Part shown: positions 1 through 7,225 of the stretch, piece after piece
Layout of the letters: every line of letters starts with the position of its first letter
Numbering within the stretch: position 1 is the first letter of the stretch
NCBI RefSeq assembly: GCF_019739195.1
Contig: NZ_JAHHDS010000003.1
Location: 2,294,001-2,358,000, forward strand
Direction of reading: 5' to 3'
Source: Microcella sp.
GTDB taxonomy: Bacteria > Actinomycetota > Actinomycetes > Actinomycetales > Microbacteriaceae
Length of the DNA: 64,000 nt
Program-made: the position numbers and the translations under genes
The notes under the pieces: generated by a model
Told to the model about the DNA's origin: nothing
Database searches by the model: none
What the model saw: the letters and a program-made list of their open reading frames with translations, nothing else

Positions 1-1203
1 GAAGGTCTGCATGGTGAGCACGGGCCCGAAGACCTCGGCGGTGAGAATCTCGCTACCGGGCTTCGCGTTCATGAGCAGGGTGGGCCTGAAGTAGAGCCCG
101 CCGAGCTCGTCGTTGGGCCCGCCGCCGATAACGACGCGCGCCCCGTCGGCCTTGGCGCGCTCGACGAAGCCGGCCACGCGGTCGATGTGCACGCGGTGAA
201 TCTGCGGGCCGATCTGCGTCGCCTCATCGCGCGGGTCGCCCTGCACGAGCTGGGCGGCCTTCTCGGCGAAGCGGGCGGCGAACGCTTCGGCAATGTCTTC
301 GTGCACGAGCAGCCGCGTGCCCGAGAGGCACACCTGCCCGGCGTTGTCGTACTGCTCGACCGCGATCTCGACGGCGAGGGCGAGGTCGGCGTCGTCGGTG
401 ACGATGAGCGGGCTCTTGCCGCCGAGCTCGAAGCTCACCGGCGTCAGGTTCTCGGCGGCGGCGCGCGCGATCGTCTTCGCGGTCGGCACCGAACCGGTGA
501 ACGCGATGCGGGCGATACCGGGATGCGCGACGAGGGCCGCACCCGCTTCGGCACCGAAGCCCTGCACGACGTTGAAGACTCCGGTGGGCATCCCAGCCTG
601 CTCGCACAGGTCGGCGAAGTAGCTCGCGCTCAGGGGCGTCCACTCGGCGGGCTTGAGCACGACGGTGTCGCCGGCGGCGAGGGCCGGACCAATGCGCCAG
701 GTGGCGAGCATGAGCGGAGCGTTCCAGGGCGTGATGATCGCTGCGACGCCGCTCGGGTCCCAGCTGACGACGTTGTCGTGGCCGCGGGTCTGCCAGACCG
801 GGTGGCTGAGCTCGTTGAGTGCCCAGTCGGCGAAGAAGCGGATGTTCATGGCCACGCGCGGCATGACCCCGCGGCGGTGGCTGCGCAGCAGCGAGCCGTT
901 GTCGAGGGTCTCGAGCTGAGCGAGCTGCTCGACGTTGGCCTCGACGAGGTCAGCGAGGCGGTGCAAGATCTCGCCGCGACCAGTGGGGCCGAGGTCGCGC
1001 CAGGCGGGGAAGGCCCGCTGCGCCGCGGCGACAGCTGCATCCGCCTCGGTCTGACCGCCGCGCGCGACGTGCGCGATGACGGCACCGTCGATGGGCGACA
1101 CGCTCTCGAACTGCTCGGCGCTCGCGACGCGCTCGCCACCGATGTAGTGCCGCGTGTCGACGGTCAGTCCGGCCAGTTCGACCTGATGTTCTGCTGTCTG
1201 CAC
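1..1203 (-). CDS. aldehyde dehydrogenase, C-terminus beyond window
   Basis: NAD(P)-dependent aldehyde dehydrogenase oxidising an aldehyde to the carboxylate in the cytoplasm. The frame runs from a GTG at 1203, preceded by an AAGGGAG ribosome site, to the window edge, giving 401 visible residues. Visible motifs are TPWNAPLML (cofactor site), FTGSVPTAK, FELGGKSP and the catalytic loop GQVCLSG with Cys292; the last residues read EVFGPVLTM. It resembles HpaE/PuuC-type semialdehyde dehydrogenases, but the substrate cannot be read from sequence. It lies downstream of the marR gene on the same strand. A 16-nt inverted repeat at 1231-1246, just upstream of its start, also occurs before four other promoters of the cluster. 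A role in oxidising an amine-derived aldehyde is inferred from context. Confidence 0.93.
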   Translation of the reverse strand, partial: MQTAEHQVELAGLTVDTRHYIGGERVASAEQFESVSPIDGAVIAHVARGGQTEADAAVAAAQRAFPAWRDLGPTGRGEILHRLADLVEANVEQLAQLETLDNGSLLRSHRRGVMPRVAMNIRFFADWALNELSHPVWQTRGHDNVVSWDPSGVAAIITPWNAPLMLATWRIGPALAAGDTVVLKPAEWTPLSASYFADLCEQAGMPTGVFNVVQGFGAEAGAALVAHPGIARIAFTGSVPTAKTIARAAAENLTPVSFELGGKSPLIVTDDADLALAVEIAVEQYDNAGQVCLSGTRLLVHEDIAEAFAARFAEKAAQLVQGDPRDEATQIGPQIHRVHIDRVAGFVERAKADGARVVIGGGPNDELGGLYFRPTLLMNAKPGSEILTAEVFGPVLTMQTF

Positions 1204-1230
1204 GCGGGCGGCTCCCTTGCTGTCGCGATT

Positions 1231-1246
1231 CGTTCGGGCACGAACG
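1231..1246. promoter_or_regulatory. putative MarR operator, site 1
   Basis: Perfect inverted repeat CGTTCG-GGCA-CGAACG between the marR stop and the aldehyde dehydrogenase start. It has the same 6-4-6 spacing as sites at 1921, 4201, 7050 and 7177. MarR proteins typically bind inverted repeats of this size; binding here is inferred. Confidence 0.6.
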
Positions 1247-1293
1247 TTTCCGAGGAGTCTAGCCGAGCGCGGCCGTCGCGCAAGAGGAAGGCG

Positions 1294-1794
1294 CTACCGC
1301 TGACCTTCGGTGACGAGCGTGACGGCCCGCAGCATCTCGGCGAGTTCGCGGCGGCGCTCGGGGTCGATCGTGCTCGAGATGGTCTGCTCGTGGCTGTTGA
1401 AGGTCGGGAAGAGTGTGGTCATGAGGGTGCGGCCCGCGGGCGTCATGGTGACGTTGACCAGTCGCCCGTCGCGCTCGCTGCGCTCGCGCACGAGGTAGCC
1501 CTTCGCCTCGAGCGTGCCGAGCACCCCCGTGAGCGTCGCTTTCGAGAAGCCGCCCTCTTCGGCGATCTGGCGGGTCTCGATGGGCTCCCAGATCCACGTG
1601 ACCCAGAGCACGACGAAGGCTGTCCATGAGAGGCCGCTCTCGGCGAGCACGCTGCGCTCGAGGTAGTTGCGCGTGGCGTTCGCGGCGCGGAACAGGTTCG
1701 ACACCACCGCCATCGCCTCGAAGTCGAGGGGCAGGGTGCCGAGCTTCGTGACGACCTGCTCTTCTGTCTCGGCGAGCGTGTGTGCGCTGGGCAT
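1294..1794 (-). CDS. MarR-family transcriptional regulator
   Basis: Winged helix-turn-helix regulator of 166 residues, a normal MarR length. The ATG at 1794 has an AGGAGG ribosome site at good spacing. The DNA-binding part reads IAEEGGFSKATLTGVLGTLEAKGYL followed by the wing RERSERDGRLVNVTMTPAG, in the usual MarR order, with flanking helices forming the dimer domain (long motifs are quoted only to locate the fold). It is probably the local regulator of the amine/P450 cluster: five inverted repeats of one design lie before the aldehyde dehydrogenase, P450, ligase/amidotransferase, decarboxylase-like and permease genes. No copy is seen in front of marR itself, so autoregulation is not supported. 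The ligand is unknown. Confidence 0.92.
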   Translation of the reverse strand: MPSAHTLAETEEQVVTKLGTLPLDFEAMAVVSNLFRAANATRNYLERSVLAESGLSWTAFVVLWVTWIWEPIETRQIAEEGGFSKATLTGVLGTLEAKGYLVRERSERDGRLVNVTMTPAGRTLMTTLFPTFNSHEQTISSTIDPERRRELAEMLRAVTLVTEGQR

Positions 1795-1920
1795 CGAAAC
1801 CTCCTGCGCTCATTATCACCGGCGCGGCTCGACGTGGGCGTCACGCCGCGTCGGTGGCGGGTACTGAATGCCGCGCAATCGCGCGACTCCACCTCAGGAC
1901 TCGACGTGCGCGCCGAAGTT

Positions 1921-1936
1921 CGTTAGCATCCGAACA
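1921..1936. promoter_or_regulatory. putative MarR operator, site 2
   Basis: Imperfect repeat CGTTAG-CATC-CGAACA, 27 nt before the P450 start. Both arms match the design of the other four sites (CGTT...CGAA, 4-nt spacer), but two arm positions break symmetry, so it is the weakest of the five. Confidence 0.5.
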
Positions 1937-1963
1937 AATCGCTTCCTACGAAAGCAGGCGCTC

Positions 1964-3205
1964 ATGTCGACCACGACTGATCTCACTCTCGCCGACCTCG
2001 ATCTGTTCGCGAACGGAGCGCCCTGGGGCGTGTTCGACGAGCTGCGCGCGACCCCCGGCCTGCACTACTCGACCGAAGAGGCGCCCAACAGCGGCTTCTG
2101 GTCGGCGACGCGGTACCACGACATCGTGCGCATCTTGCGCGACACCGAGACCTTCACGTCGACCAAGTTCACGAACCTCGAAGAGGTCGACCCCGAGCTG
2201 CAAGACCAGCGCCGGTCGCTGCTCGAGACCGACGGGCTGCGCCACCGCGCGCTGCGCCGCATGCTGCAGGGCGAGTTCACGCCGCAGGCGGTCGCGAAGT
2301 ACGAGACGTTCTTGCGCGGCATCACCGCCAAGACCGTGGATGCTGCGCTCGCGAAGAAAGAGTTCGATTTCGTCGACGAGGTGAGCGCCGACTTCCCGAT
2401 TCGGGTGCTCGCGCGACTGCTCGGCGTACCCGACAGTGACACGGGCCAGCTCATCGAGTGGGGCAACCGCATGGTCGGCAACACTGACCCCGAGCACGCC
2501 GACGTGCTCATCGGCTCGGCCGACAGCGATGAGTACCGGCACGTGCCGTTCCGCTCGCCTGCGGCGATCGAGGTCTACGAGTACGGCCGGCACCTCGCCG
2601 CCGAGAGGCGCGGTAAGGGCGGCACCGACCTGATCACGCTGCTCGCCGACGGCGTGCCGAGTGACGGGGTGCCGCTCAGCGAGCACGAGTTCAACACCAA
2701 CTTCTTGCTGCTGGTCGTGGCGGGCAACGAGACCACGCGGCACACGATCACGCATTCGATGAGCAACCTGCTCAACAACCCCGACCAGATGGCCTTGCTC
2801 AAGAACGACCCCTCGCTCATTCCGTGGGCGGTCGAAGAGTTCTTGCGGTTCGCTTCGCCGGTGTACCACTTCCGCCGCACGGTCACGCGCGACACGGAGT
2901 TCTCTGACACCCAGCTCAGCGAGGGCGAGAAGCTCGTGGTCTGGTTCGCTTCGGGCAACCGCGACGACACGATCTTCGACGACCCCTACCGCTTCGATGT
3001 CACGCGCAACCCGAACGAGCACATGTCGTTCGGTCGCGGCGGCCCGCACATGTGCCTCGGCAACGCGCTCGCCCGCATCGAGCTGCGCATCATGTTCGAA
3101 GAGCTGCTGTCGCGCGACGTGACCCTCGAGCGCACCGGCGACATCGACTACCTGCGCAGCAACTTCGTGCACGGCATCAAGCGCATGCCCGTGCGCGTCG
3201 CCTAG
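1964..3205 (+). CDS. cytochrome P450 monooxygenase
   Basis: Soluble bacterial P450 of 413 residues that inserts one oxygen atom into a substrate using electrons from a separate redox partner; none is visible nearby. The I-helix oxygen-activation motif is VVAGNETTRHT, the ExxR motif lies in EEFLRF, and the haem loop is FGRGGPHMCLG with proximal Cys364. The FGRGGPH form resembles the CYP124/125/142 group of steroid or fatty-chain oxidases, but that is only a family hint. The ATG at 1964 (MSTTTDL) is preferred to an upstream GTG because it follows an AAGCAGG site and removes a non-homologous leader. An operator-like repeat at 1921-1936 places it in the MarR regulon. Confidence 0.95.
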   Translation: MSTTTDLTLADLDLFANGAPWGVFDELRATPGLHYSTEEAPNSGFWSATRYHDIVRILRDTETFTSTKFTNLEEVDPELQDQRRSLLETDGLRHRALRRMLQGEFTPQAVAKYETFLRGITAKTVDAALAKKEFDFVDEVSADFPIRVLARLLGVPDSDTGQLIEWGNRMVGNTDPEHADVLIGSADSDEYRHVPFRSPAAIEVYEYGRHLAAERRGKGGTDLITLLADGVPSDGVPLSEHEFNTNFLLLVVAGNETTRHTITHSMSNLLNNPDQMALLKNDPSLIPWAVEEFLRFASPVYHFRRTVTRDTEFSDTQLSEGEKLVVWFASGNRDDTIFDDPYRFDVTRNPNEHMSFGRGGPHMCLGNALARIELRIMFEELLSRDVTLERTGDIDYLRSNFVHGIKRMPVRVA

Positions 3206-3229
3206 CCCCGCGCCGCGCGCCCTTTTCCC

Positions 3230-3410
3230 CCAGATCTGGGCCAAAAGGGCGCTGAGGCTGCTGGGTTGCGCCGTTTTGCCACCAATCTGGAGGCAGCAGG
3301 ATGCTCGCAGCACGCCGCGACGTCACGCGAGCATCCCCGCCCCGTCATCCAGATCTGGGCCAGAAGGGCGCTTCGGTTGAACGGTTGCGCCGTTTTGCCC
3401 CAGATCTGGG
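3230..3410. repeat. two adjacent palindromic hairpin repeats (AGATCT family)
   Basis: Two large hairpins lie between convergent genes. In the first, arms 3231-3252 and 3268-3290 enclose a 15-nt loop. In the second, arms 3349-3371 and 3387-3410 also enclose a 15-nt loop. Each arm carries the self-complementary core CCAGATCTGG followed by a run such as GCCAAAAGGGCGC. Degenerate relatives occur at 60102-60163 and 61265-61315. The layout suggests a small mobile or REP-like repeat that may also serve as a two-way terminator; no protein-coding gene is seen in this gap. Confidence 0.75.
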
Positions 3411-3448
3411 CACCAGAGAGCGCGTAGCGGGCGCGCAGCTGCGCGCGC

Positions 3449-4162
3449 TTAGCGGGGGAGCAACCCCGCGACGTCTGTCAGAAAAGCGTCGACGAGCGCG
3501 TGGGTGCGATCGCGGGCGGCGTCGGCGGTCGCGACCGTCTGCGCCATCATGACGTCAGGGTCGAGCCCGTCGTCGCGAATCTTGGATGCTCCGCCCCAGT
3601 CGAGCCACCCCTGCAGCCCGGCCGCATCAAGTTCGGGGTGAAACTGCACGGCGAGCGTGCGCTCGATCGTGAACGCCTGCGAGGCGGCGGGGGTGCGCGC
3701 GAGCTCGACGGCACCGGGCGGCACGGTCCACCGGTCGTAGTGGAACTGGAACCACGGCCCCTCACCGACGAGCGTTGGCTGGTCACTCCACACCGAGGTC
3801 CAGCCGATCTCTGCTCGCGGTGCGGGCGCCACCGAGCCGCCCATGGCGCGCGCGACGAGCTGGCCACCGAAGCAGATGCCCAGCACGGGCATCCCGCTCG
3901 AAACTGCGTCACGCAACCACGAGATTTCAGGAAGCAGCCAGCGGCCGATGCAGGCGTCGTCCCACGCGCCCCACGGGGCGCCGAGCGGCACGAGCACGTC
4001 GTAGTCGGCGGCGGACGGAAAGGCCGTCGCGATGTTCGGCGCCTCGAACGACGACTCGGGCACGACCAGATGCGTGTCGATCTCGAAGCCGTGCTGGGCG
4101 AATCGCTCGCCAACCGGCCCGAGCGGGCTGACATGATCGTGTTGCACGAACAGAACGCGCAT
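3449..4162 (-). CDS. class I glutamine amidotransferase (GuaA-like domain)
   Basis: Free-standing class I amidotransferase domain of 237 residues, of the kind that hydrolyses a gamma-glutamyl amide through a Cys-His-Glu triad. The nucleophile elbow is GICFGGQL and the His/Glu motif is VQFHPEL. The ATG at 4162 has a GGGGAGG ribosome site; a longer upstream frame lacks family resemblance. It is divergent from the glutamine-synthetase-like gene, and the shared promoter holds an operator-like repeat at 4201-4216. Together with the ligase and the PuuD-like enzyme at 9058, it may release glutamate from a gamma-glutamylated intermediate. A true amidotransferase partner is not visible. Confidence 0.88.
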   Translation of the reverse strand: MRVLFVQHDHVSPLGPVGERFAQHGFEIDTHLVVPESSFEAPNIATAFPSAADYDVLVPLGAPWGAWDDACIGRWLLPEISWLRDAVSSGMPVLGICFGGQLVARAMGGSVAPAPRAEIGWTSVWSDQPTLVGEGPWFQFHYDRWTVPPGAVELARTPAASQAFTIERTLAVQFHPELDAAGLQGWLDWGGASKIRDDGLDPDVMMAQTVATADAARDRTHALVDAFLTDVAGLLPR

Positions 4163-4200
4163 CGGGCCTCCCCATCGAGTGTGCGGGTAGTCTACTATCT

Positions 4201-4216
4201 CGTTTGAGTCCGAACG
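4201..4216. promoter_or_regulatory. putative MarR operator, site 3
   Basis: Inverted repeat CGTTTG-AGTC-CGAACG in the divergent promoter of the amidotransferase (minus) and ligase (plus) genes, 43 nt before the ligase ATG. Five of six arm pairs are complementary. Confidence 0.6.
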
Positions 4217-4258
4217 ATTTTCTTGGACGACCCGCCCAGTGCCACGAAGGAGTCGCAC

Positions 4259-5608
4259 ATGAGTCACAGCCTGGCCAACCTGCAGAGCGAACTGCTCGCC
4301 GCCGACATCGACGTGCTGCGGGTGATCTACGCCGACATCATCGGCACCGTGCGGTCGAAAGACATGCTGGTGCGCGAGCTCGACAAGGTCAGCCACGGCG
4401 GCCCGACGTTCTGCCAGGGCGTGTGGGTCACGACCACCCAGGGCGGCGTGCTCGACGGCGCCGACGTGCTCAGCAACGGGCTCGAAGACTTCATCAGCCA
4501 GATCGTTCCCGACGGCTGGCGCGCGCTGCCGTGGGAACCGGGCGTCGCGTACGTCATCGCCGGCGCCAACAATCCGGATGGCCAGCCGAGCCCACTCTCA
4601 CCGCGCGAGCTGCTCGGCCGCGTCGTCGGCAAGTTCGCCGACCTGGGCTATGTGCCCGTCGTGGGCCCCGAGCTCGAGTTCTACATCGCCGACCGCGATG
4701 AGAACGGCGGCTTCAAGCGCGCCCTCGAGGCGACCGGCCGCGTCTACACGTCCGGCGCGACCGTCGACCCCAAGGGCACCTTCTTGCACCTGCTGCGCAT
4801 GCTCGACCAGATGCGCATCGGTGTCTTCGCGGGCAACCACGAGTTCAGCCCGAGCCAGTACGAGATCAACATCTGGCACGGCGAGGCGCTCGACGCCTGC
4901 GACCGCATCTTCATGCTGAAGTCGGGCGTCAAGGACGTCATCGCCCGGCTCGGCCAGGCGGCGACCTTCGCCGGCAAGCCCTGGAGCGACGAGGGCGGCA
5001 GCGGCTTTCACCTGCACATGTCGCTCATTGACCCGCAGGGCGAGAACCTCATGCACACCGGCGGCGAACTCAGCGACCTGGCGAAGCACATGATCGCCGG
5101 CATCGTGGAGCATGCCCCGGCACTCACGGCCATCTGCAACCCGACCGTCAACGCCTTCAAGCGCCTCGGCCCCGACACCCTCGCGCCCTACCGCGGCAAC
5201 TGGGGCTACGACAACCGCAGCGCCATGCTGCGCATTCCGCCGGAGCGTGGCCAGGGCACGCGCCTCGAGATGCGCCTCGGCGACGGTGCCGCGAACGCGT
5301 ATCTCATGACCGCGGCGCTCCTCGCGGCCGGACTCGACGGCATTCAGCGCAAGCTCGAGTGCCCCGACCCCTCGGTGGGCTACGCCTACGAGGACGACCG
5401 CTTCGGCATTCTGCCCATGACCCTGGGCGATGCTCTGGATGCCCTCGAAACCGACACCGTCTTGACCGACATCATCGGCGGCGACCTCGTGAAGGTCTTC
5501 GCCGTGATGAAGCGCGACGAAATCGAGCGCTACACCGAGGCGGTCGACGACCCCACGACGCGCGACGTCACCGACTGGGAGGTCAAGGAGTACTTCCTCG
5601 ACTTGTAG
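4259..5608 (+). CDS. glutamine synthetase-like gamma-glutamyl-amine ligase
   Basis: Member of the glutamine synthetase fold (449 residues) that joins glutamate to ammonia or an amine with ATP. Visible landmarks are VGPELEFYI and GNHEFSPSQYEIN (metal-binding glutamates), GSGFHLHMSL, and YRGNWGYDNRSAMLRIP with RLEMRLGDGAAN (nucleotide and glutamate sites). The ATG at 4259 has a GAAGGAG site. A primary GlnA normally has nitrogen-metabolism neighbours. This copy instead sits with a permease, aldehyde dehydrogenase and PuuD-like hydrolase, as gamma-glutamyl-polyamine or -monoamine synthetases do. The amine substrate is not readable from the sequence. The operator-like repeat at 4201 suggests MarR control. 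Confidence 0.9.
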   Translation: MSHSLANLQSELLAADIDVLRVIYADIIGTVRSKDMLVRELDKVSHGGPTFCQGVWVTTTQGGVLDGADVLSNGLEDFISQIVPDGWRALPWEPGVAYVIAGANNPDGQPSPLSPRELLGRVVGKFADLGYVPVVGPELEFYIADRDENGGFKRALEATGRVYTSGATVDPKGTFLHLLRMLDQMRIGVFAGNHEFSPSQYEINIWHGEALDACDRIFMLKSGVKDVIARLGQAATFAGKPWSDEGGSGFHLHMSLIDPQGENLMHTGGELSDLAKHMIAGIVEHAPALTAICNPTVNAFKRLGPDTLAPYRGNWGYDNRSAMLRIPPERGQGTRLEMRLGDGAANAYLMTAALLAAGLDGIQRKLECPDPSVGYAYEDDRFGILPMTLGDALDALETDTVLTDIIGGDLVKVFAVMKRDEIERYTEAVDDPTTRDVTDWEVKEYFLDL

Positions 5609-5679
5609 TTCAGAAGCTTCAGGCGCTGCGCGAGAAGTAGTCGGCGCGCCGTCCGTTGAAGCGGCCAGGCTGTCAAGAT

Positions 5680-5991
5680 ATGGCCATGGTCACACACGCG
5701 GTCGTTGACGCGGCTCGGTATACCGTCGACACGTGGGTGGCGTTCGTATTCCTGGGGGTGGCAGCCCTAGCAGTTGGCGGCTACACGTGGTGGCAGCGCG
5801 ACATCTGGGCCGCAACTGTGCGCCAGGACTTTGAACGAAAGGGAATGTCGTGGCTGTGCGCCTCTCGGCTCACGCCCGATGGTCGCTTCAGAAAGATCGC
5901 CAGATTCTATGGAATCGCGTGGAGCGCAGTTGGCGCCCTGCTGATTCTTGCGGGATTCGTGGTTCTTGCGGTCGAGTCGTGGCTAGCGTGA
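5680..5991 (+). CDS. small two-helix membrane protein, unknown
   Basis: Protein of about 103 residues with two hydrophobic segments: one near residues 18-37 (VAFVFLGVAALAVGGYTW) and one near the C-terminus (AVGALLILAGFVVLAV). They are joined by a charged loop. Starts at 5680 or 5686 are both possible; no convincing ribosome site decides between them. No family is recognised. Its third-position bias is weaker than that of its neighbours, which may mean recent acquisition or low expression. Nothing ties it to the amine cluster except position. Confidence 0.6.
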   Translation: MAMVTHAVVDAARYTVDTWVAFVFLGVAALAVGGYTWWQRDIWAATVRQDFERKGMSWLCASRLTPDGRFRKIARFYGIAWSAVGALLILAGFVVLAVESWLA

Positions 5992-6040
5992 TGGGGCGTT
6001 TTCGGTGGCACCACCATCCTCCGTCCTCTCGCGCGTCACG

Positions 6041-6137
6041 AATCACGGAGTTTCTGGCCCCTGACGGGTCAGTGACGCCCCAGTGTCGGGGACGTGCCGC
6101 CAAAGTTCCGTGATTTGTCACACGCGTGATGTGTGAC
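6041..6137. repeat. nested inverted repeats between convergent genes
   Basis: The gap 5992-6217 has no gene. An imperfect inverted repeat pairs AATCACGGAGTTTCTGGC (6041-6058) with GCCAAAGTTCCGTGATT (6099-6115). A shorter perfect stem, GTCACAC/GTGTGAC, lies at 6117-6137. The position between converging genes suggests transcription termination; no T-run is present. Confidence 0.5.
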
Positions 6138-6217
6138 GCCGCGCGGGGGCCGGGCCGCGCTCCTACAATTCCGGAGTCTGGCGAGAGGGAGCCCCCCCGC
6201 ACCTCGCCGCACGACCT

Positions 6218-7030
6218 CTAAACGCTCGGGTTCGACCGGTCTTCCACGAGCTTCCCCCCGTTGAACGTCACGCCGACCTCGCGGTAGTAGGCCGCGATCT
6301 TCTCGTGCACGGGCAGGATCGACGCGAGCTCGTCCCAGGGGGAGTCGTGCAGCTCGAGCTCGAAGTCGCCCACCCAGGTCTCGCCGATCTCGGCGTCGGT
6401 CGTGCTCATGGTGATGAGCTGGTCGAGGCTGTTGCCGGCGCCGGGGGTGATGGAGGGCATCCACCGCGAATGCAGCATGGGGTGGCCGTTCACGAAGCCG
6501 TTCGATTCCGACGGCTCACGCAGCGTCACGACGAGCGAGGCGAGGCGGTGATCGTACGCCGCGAGCGAGGCCCCAAGGCGCGCGCCGGGCGTGAGGCGGG
6601 GGGATGCTTTGCCGACGTTGAACACCCGCGTGACGGCCATCGAGCCGAGCTTTTTCGGGTACCCCTGAAACCAGCCGCGCCCGATCGCGAAGTCTTTCGT
6701 CACCCAGATGGCGACGCAGCGCGTGTAGGTGACGCCGTCTTTCTTGCAGCGCACAACGGCGAAGGTCTCGAGGTACTGCGACCGCACGGGGTCGAGAAGC
6801 TCGGCGCCGCCGGTCGAGCACGACTGCCAGTCGGCCCAGATGAGCGCCACTGCTCCCGGGTCGTCGTCAGCGAGCTCGAGGCCCTCGGGCAGCAGCGCGG
6901 CGACGTTGGCCGGGTCGGTGCGGTACTCGGCGGTGAGCAGCGTGCCCGAGTAGTACCAGGGCATGTCGGGCACGATCGCGCTCTTGCCGGTGGGCGTCTG
7001 GGGCGCGAGGAATCCATTGAGCGAGGCCAT
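6218..7030 (-). CDS. acetoacetate decarboxylase family protein
   Basis: Protein of 270 residues in the acetoacetate decarboxylase superfamily, whose founding member decarboxylates beta-keto acids through a Schiff base on lysine. The signature stretch WFQGYPKKLGSM carries the expected lysine pair, and the family fold continues through LTPGARLGASLAAYDHR. Other superfamily members are hydratase- or aldolase-like, so decarboxylation is not assured. The ATG at 7030 is followed directly by the family sequence. The operator-like repeat at 7050-7065 links it to the MarR cluster. It may act on a keto acid produced downstream of the aldehyde dehydrogenase; that is inference. Confidence 0.85.
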   Translation of the reverse strand: MASLNGFLAPQTPTGKSAIVPDMPWYYSGTLLTAEYRTDPANVAALLPEGLELADDDPGAVALIWADWQSCSTGGAELLDPVRSQYLETFAVVRCKKDGVTYTRCVAIWVTKDFAIGRGWFQGYPKKLGSMAVTRVFNVGKASPRLTPGARLGASLAAYDHRLASLVVTLREPSESNGFVNGHPMLHSRWMPSITPGAGNSLDQLITMSTTDAEIGETWVGDFELELHDSPWDELASILPVHEKIAAYYREVGVTFNGGKLVEDRSNPSV

Positions 7031-7049
7031 GCGGCCCAGGCTACCGAAT

Positions 7050-7065
7050 CATTCGTAAACAAACG
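7050..7065. promoter_or_regulatory. putative MarR operator, site 4
   Basis: On the minus strand it reads CGTTTG-TTTA-CGAATG, 20 nt before the decarboxylase-like start. Arm and spacer lengths equal those of the other sites. Confidence 0.55.
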
Positions 7066-7176
7066 ATAGGCAATTCCGGATGCCCTCCCGGACGCCGCTC
7101 GTGTACGCAAACTCGCCGGGCAGACGGGCGGTTCTGCTTGACGCGCGCCCGCGCGTGCACCACTATGGCGCCAGGT

Positions 7177-7192
7177 CGTTTTGATACGAACG
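7177..7192. promoter_or_regulatory. putative MarR operator, site 5
   Basis: Reads CGTTTT-GATA-CGAACG, 33 nt before the permease ATG. It has the same 6-4-6 architecture as the four other sites and is flanked by T and A as they are. Confidence 0.55.
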
Positions 7193-7225
7193 ATCCACCC
7201 CAACTCAAAGAGGAGTTATGGATTC

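Noticed and set aside
187-1629. Long plus-strand open frame of 480 codons
   Set aside because: It is antisense to the aldehyde dehydrogenase and marR genes, with low-complexity Arg/Gly/Glu composition and no motif; typical high-GC shadow.
1946-3313. 455-codon minus-strand frame over the P450
   Set aside because: Entirely antisense to a P450 with intact motifs; Glu/Val/Arg-rich shadow composition.
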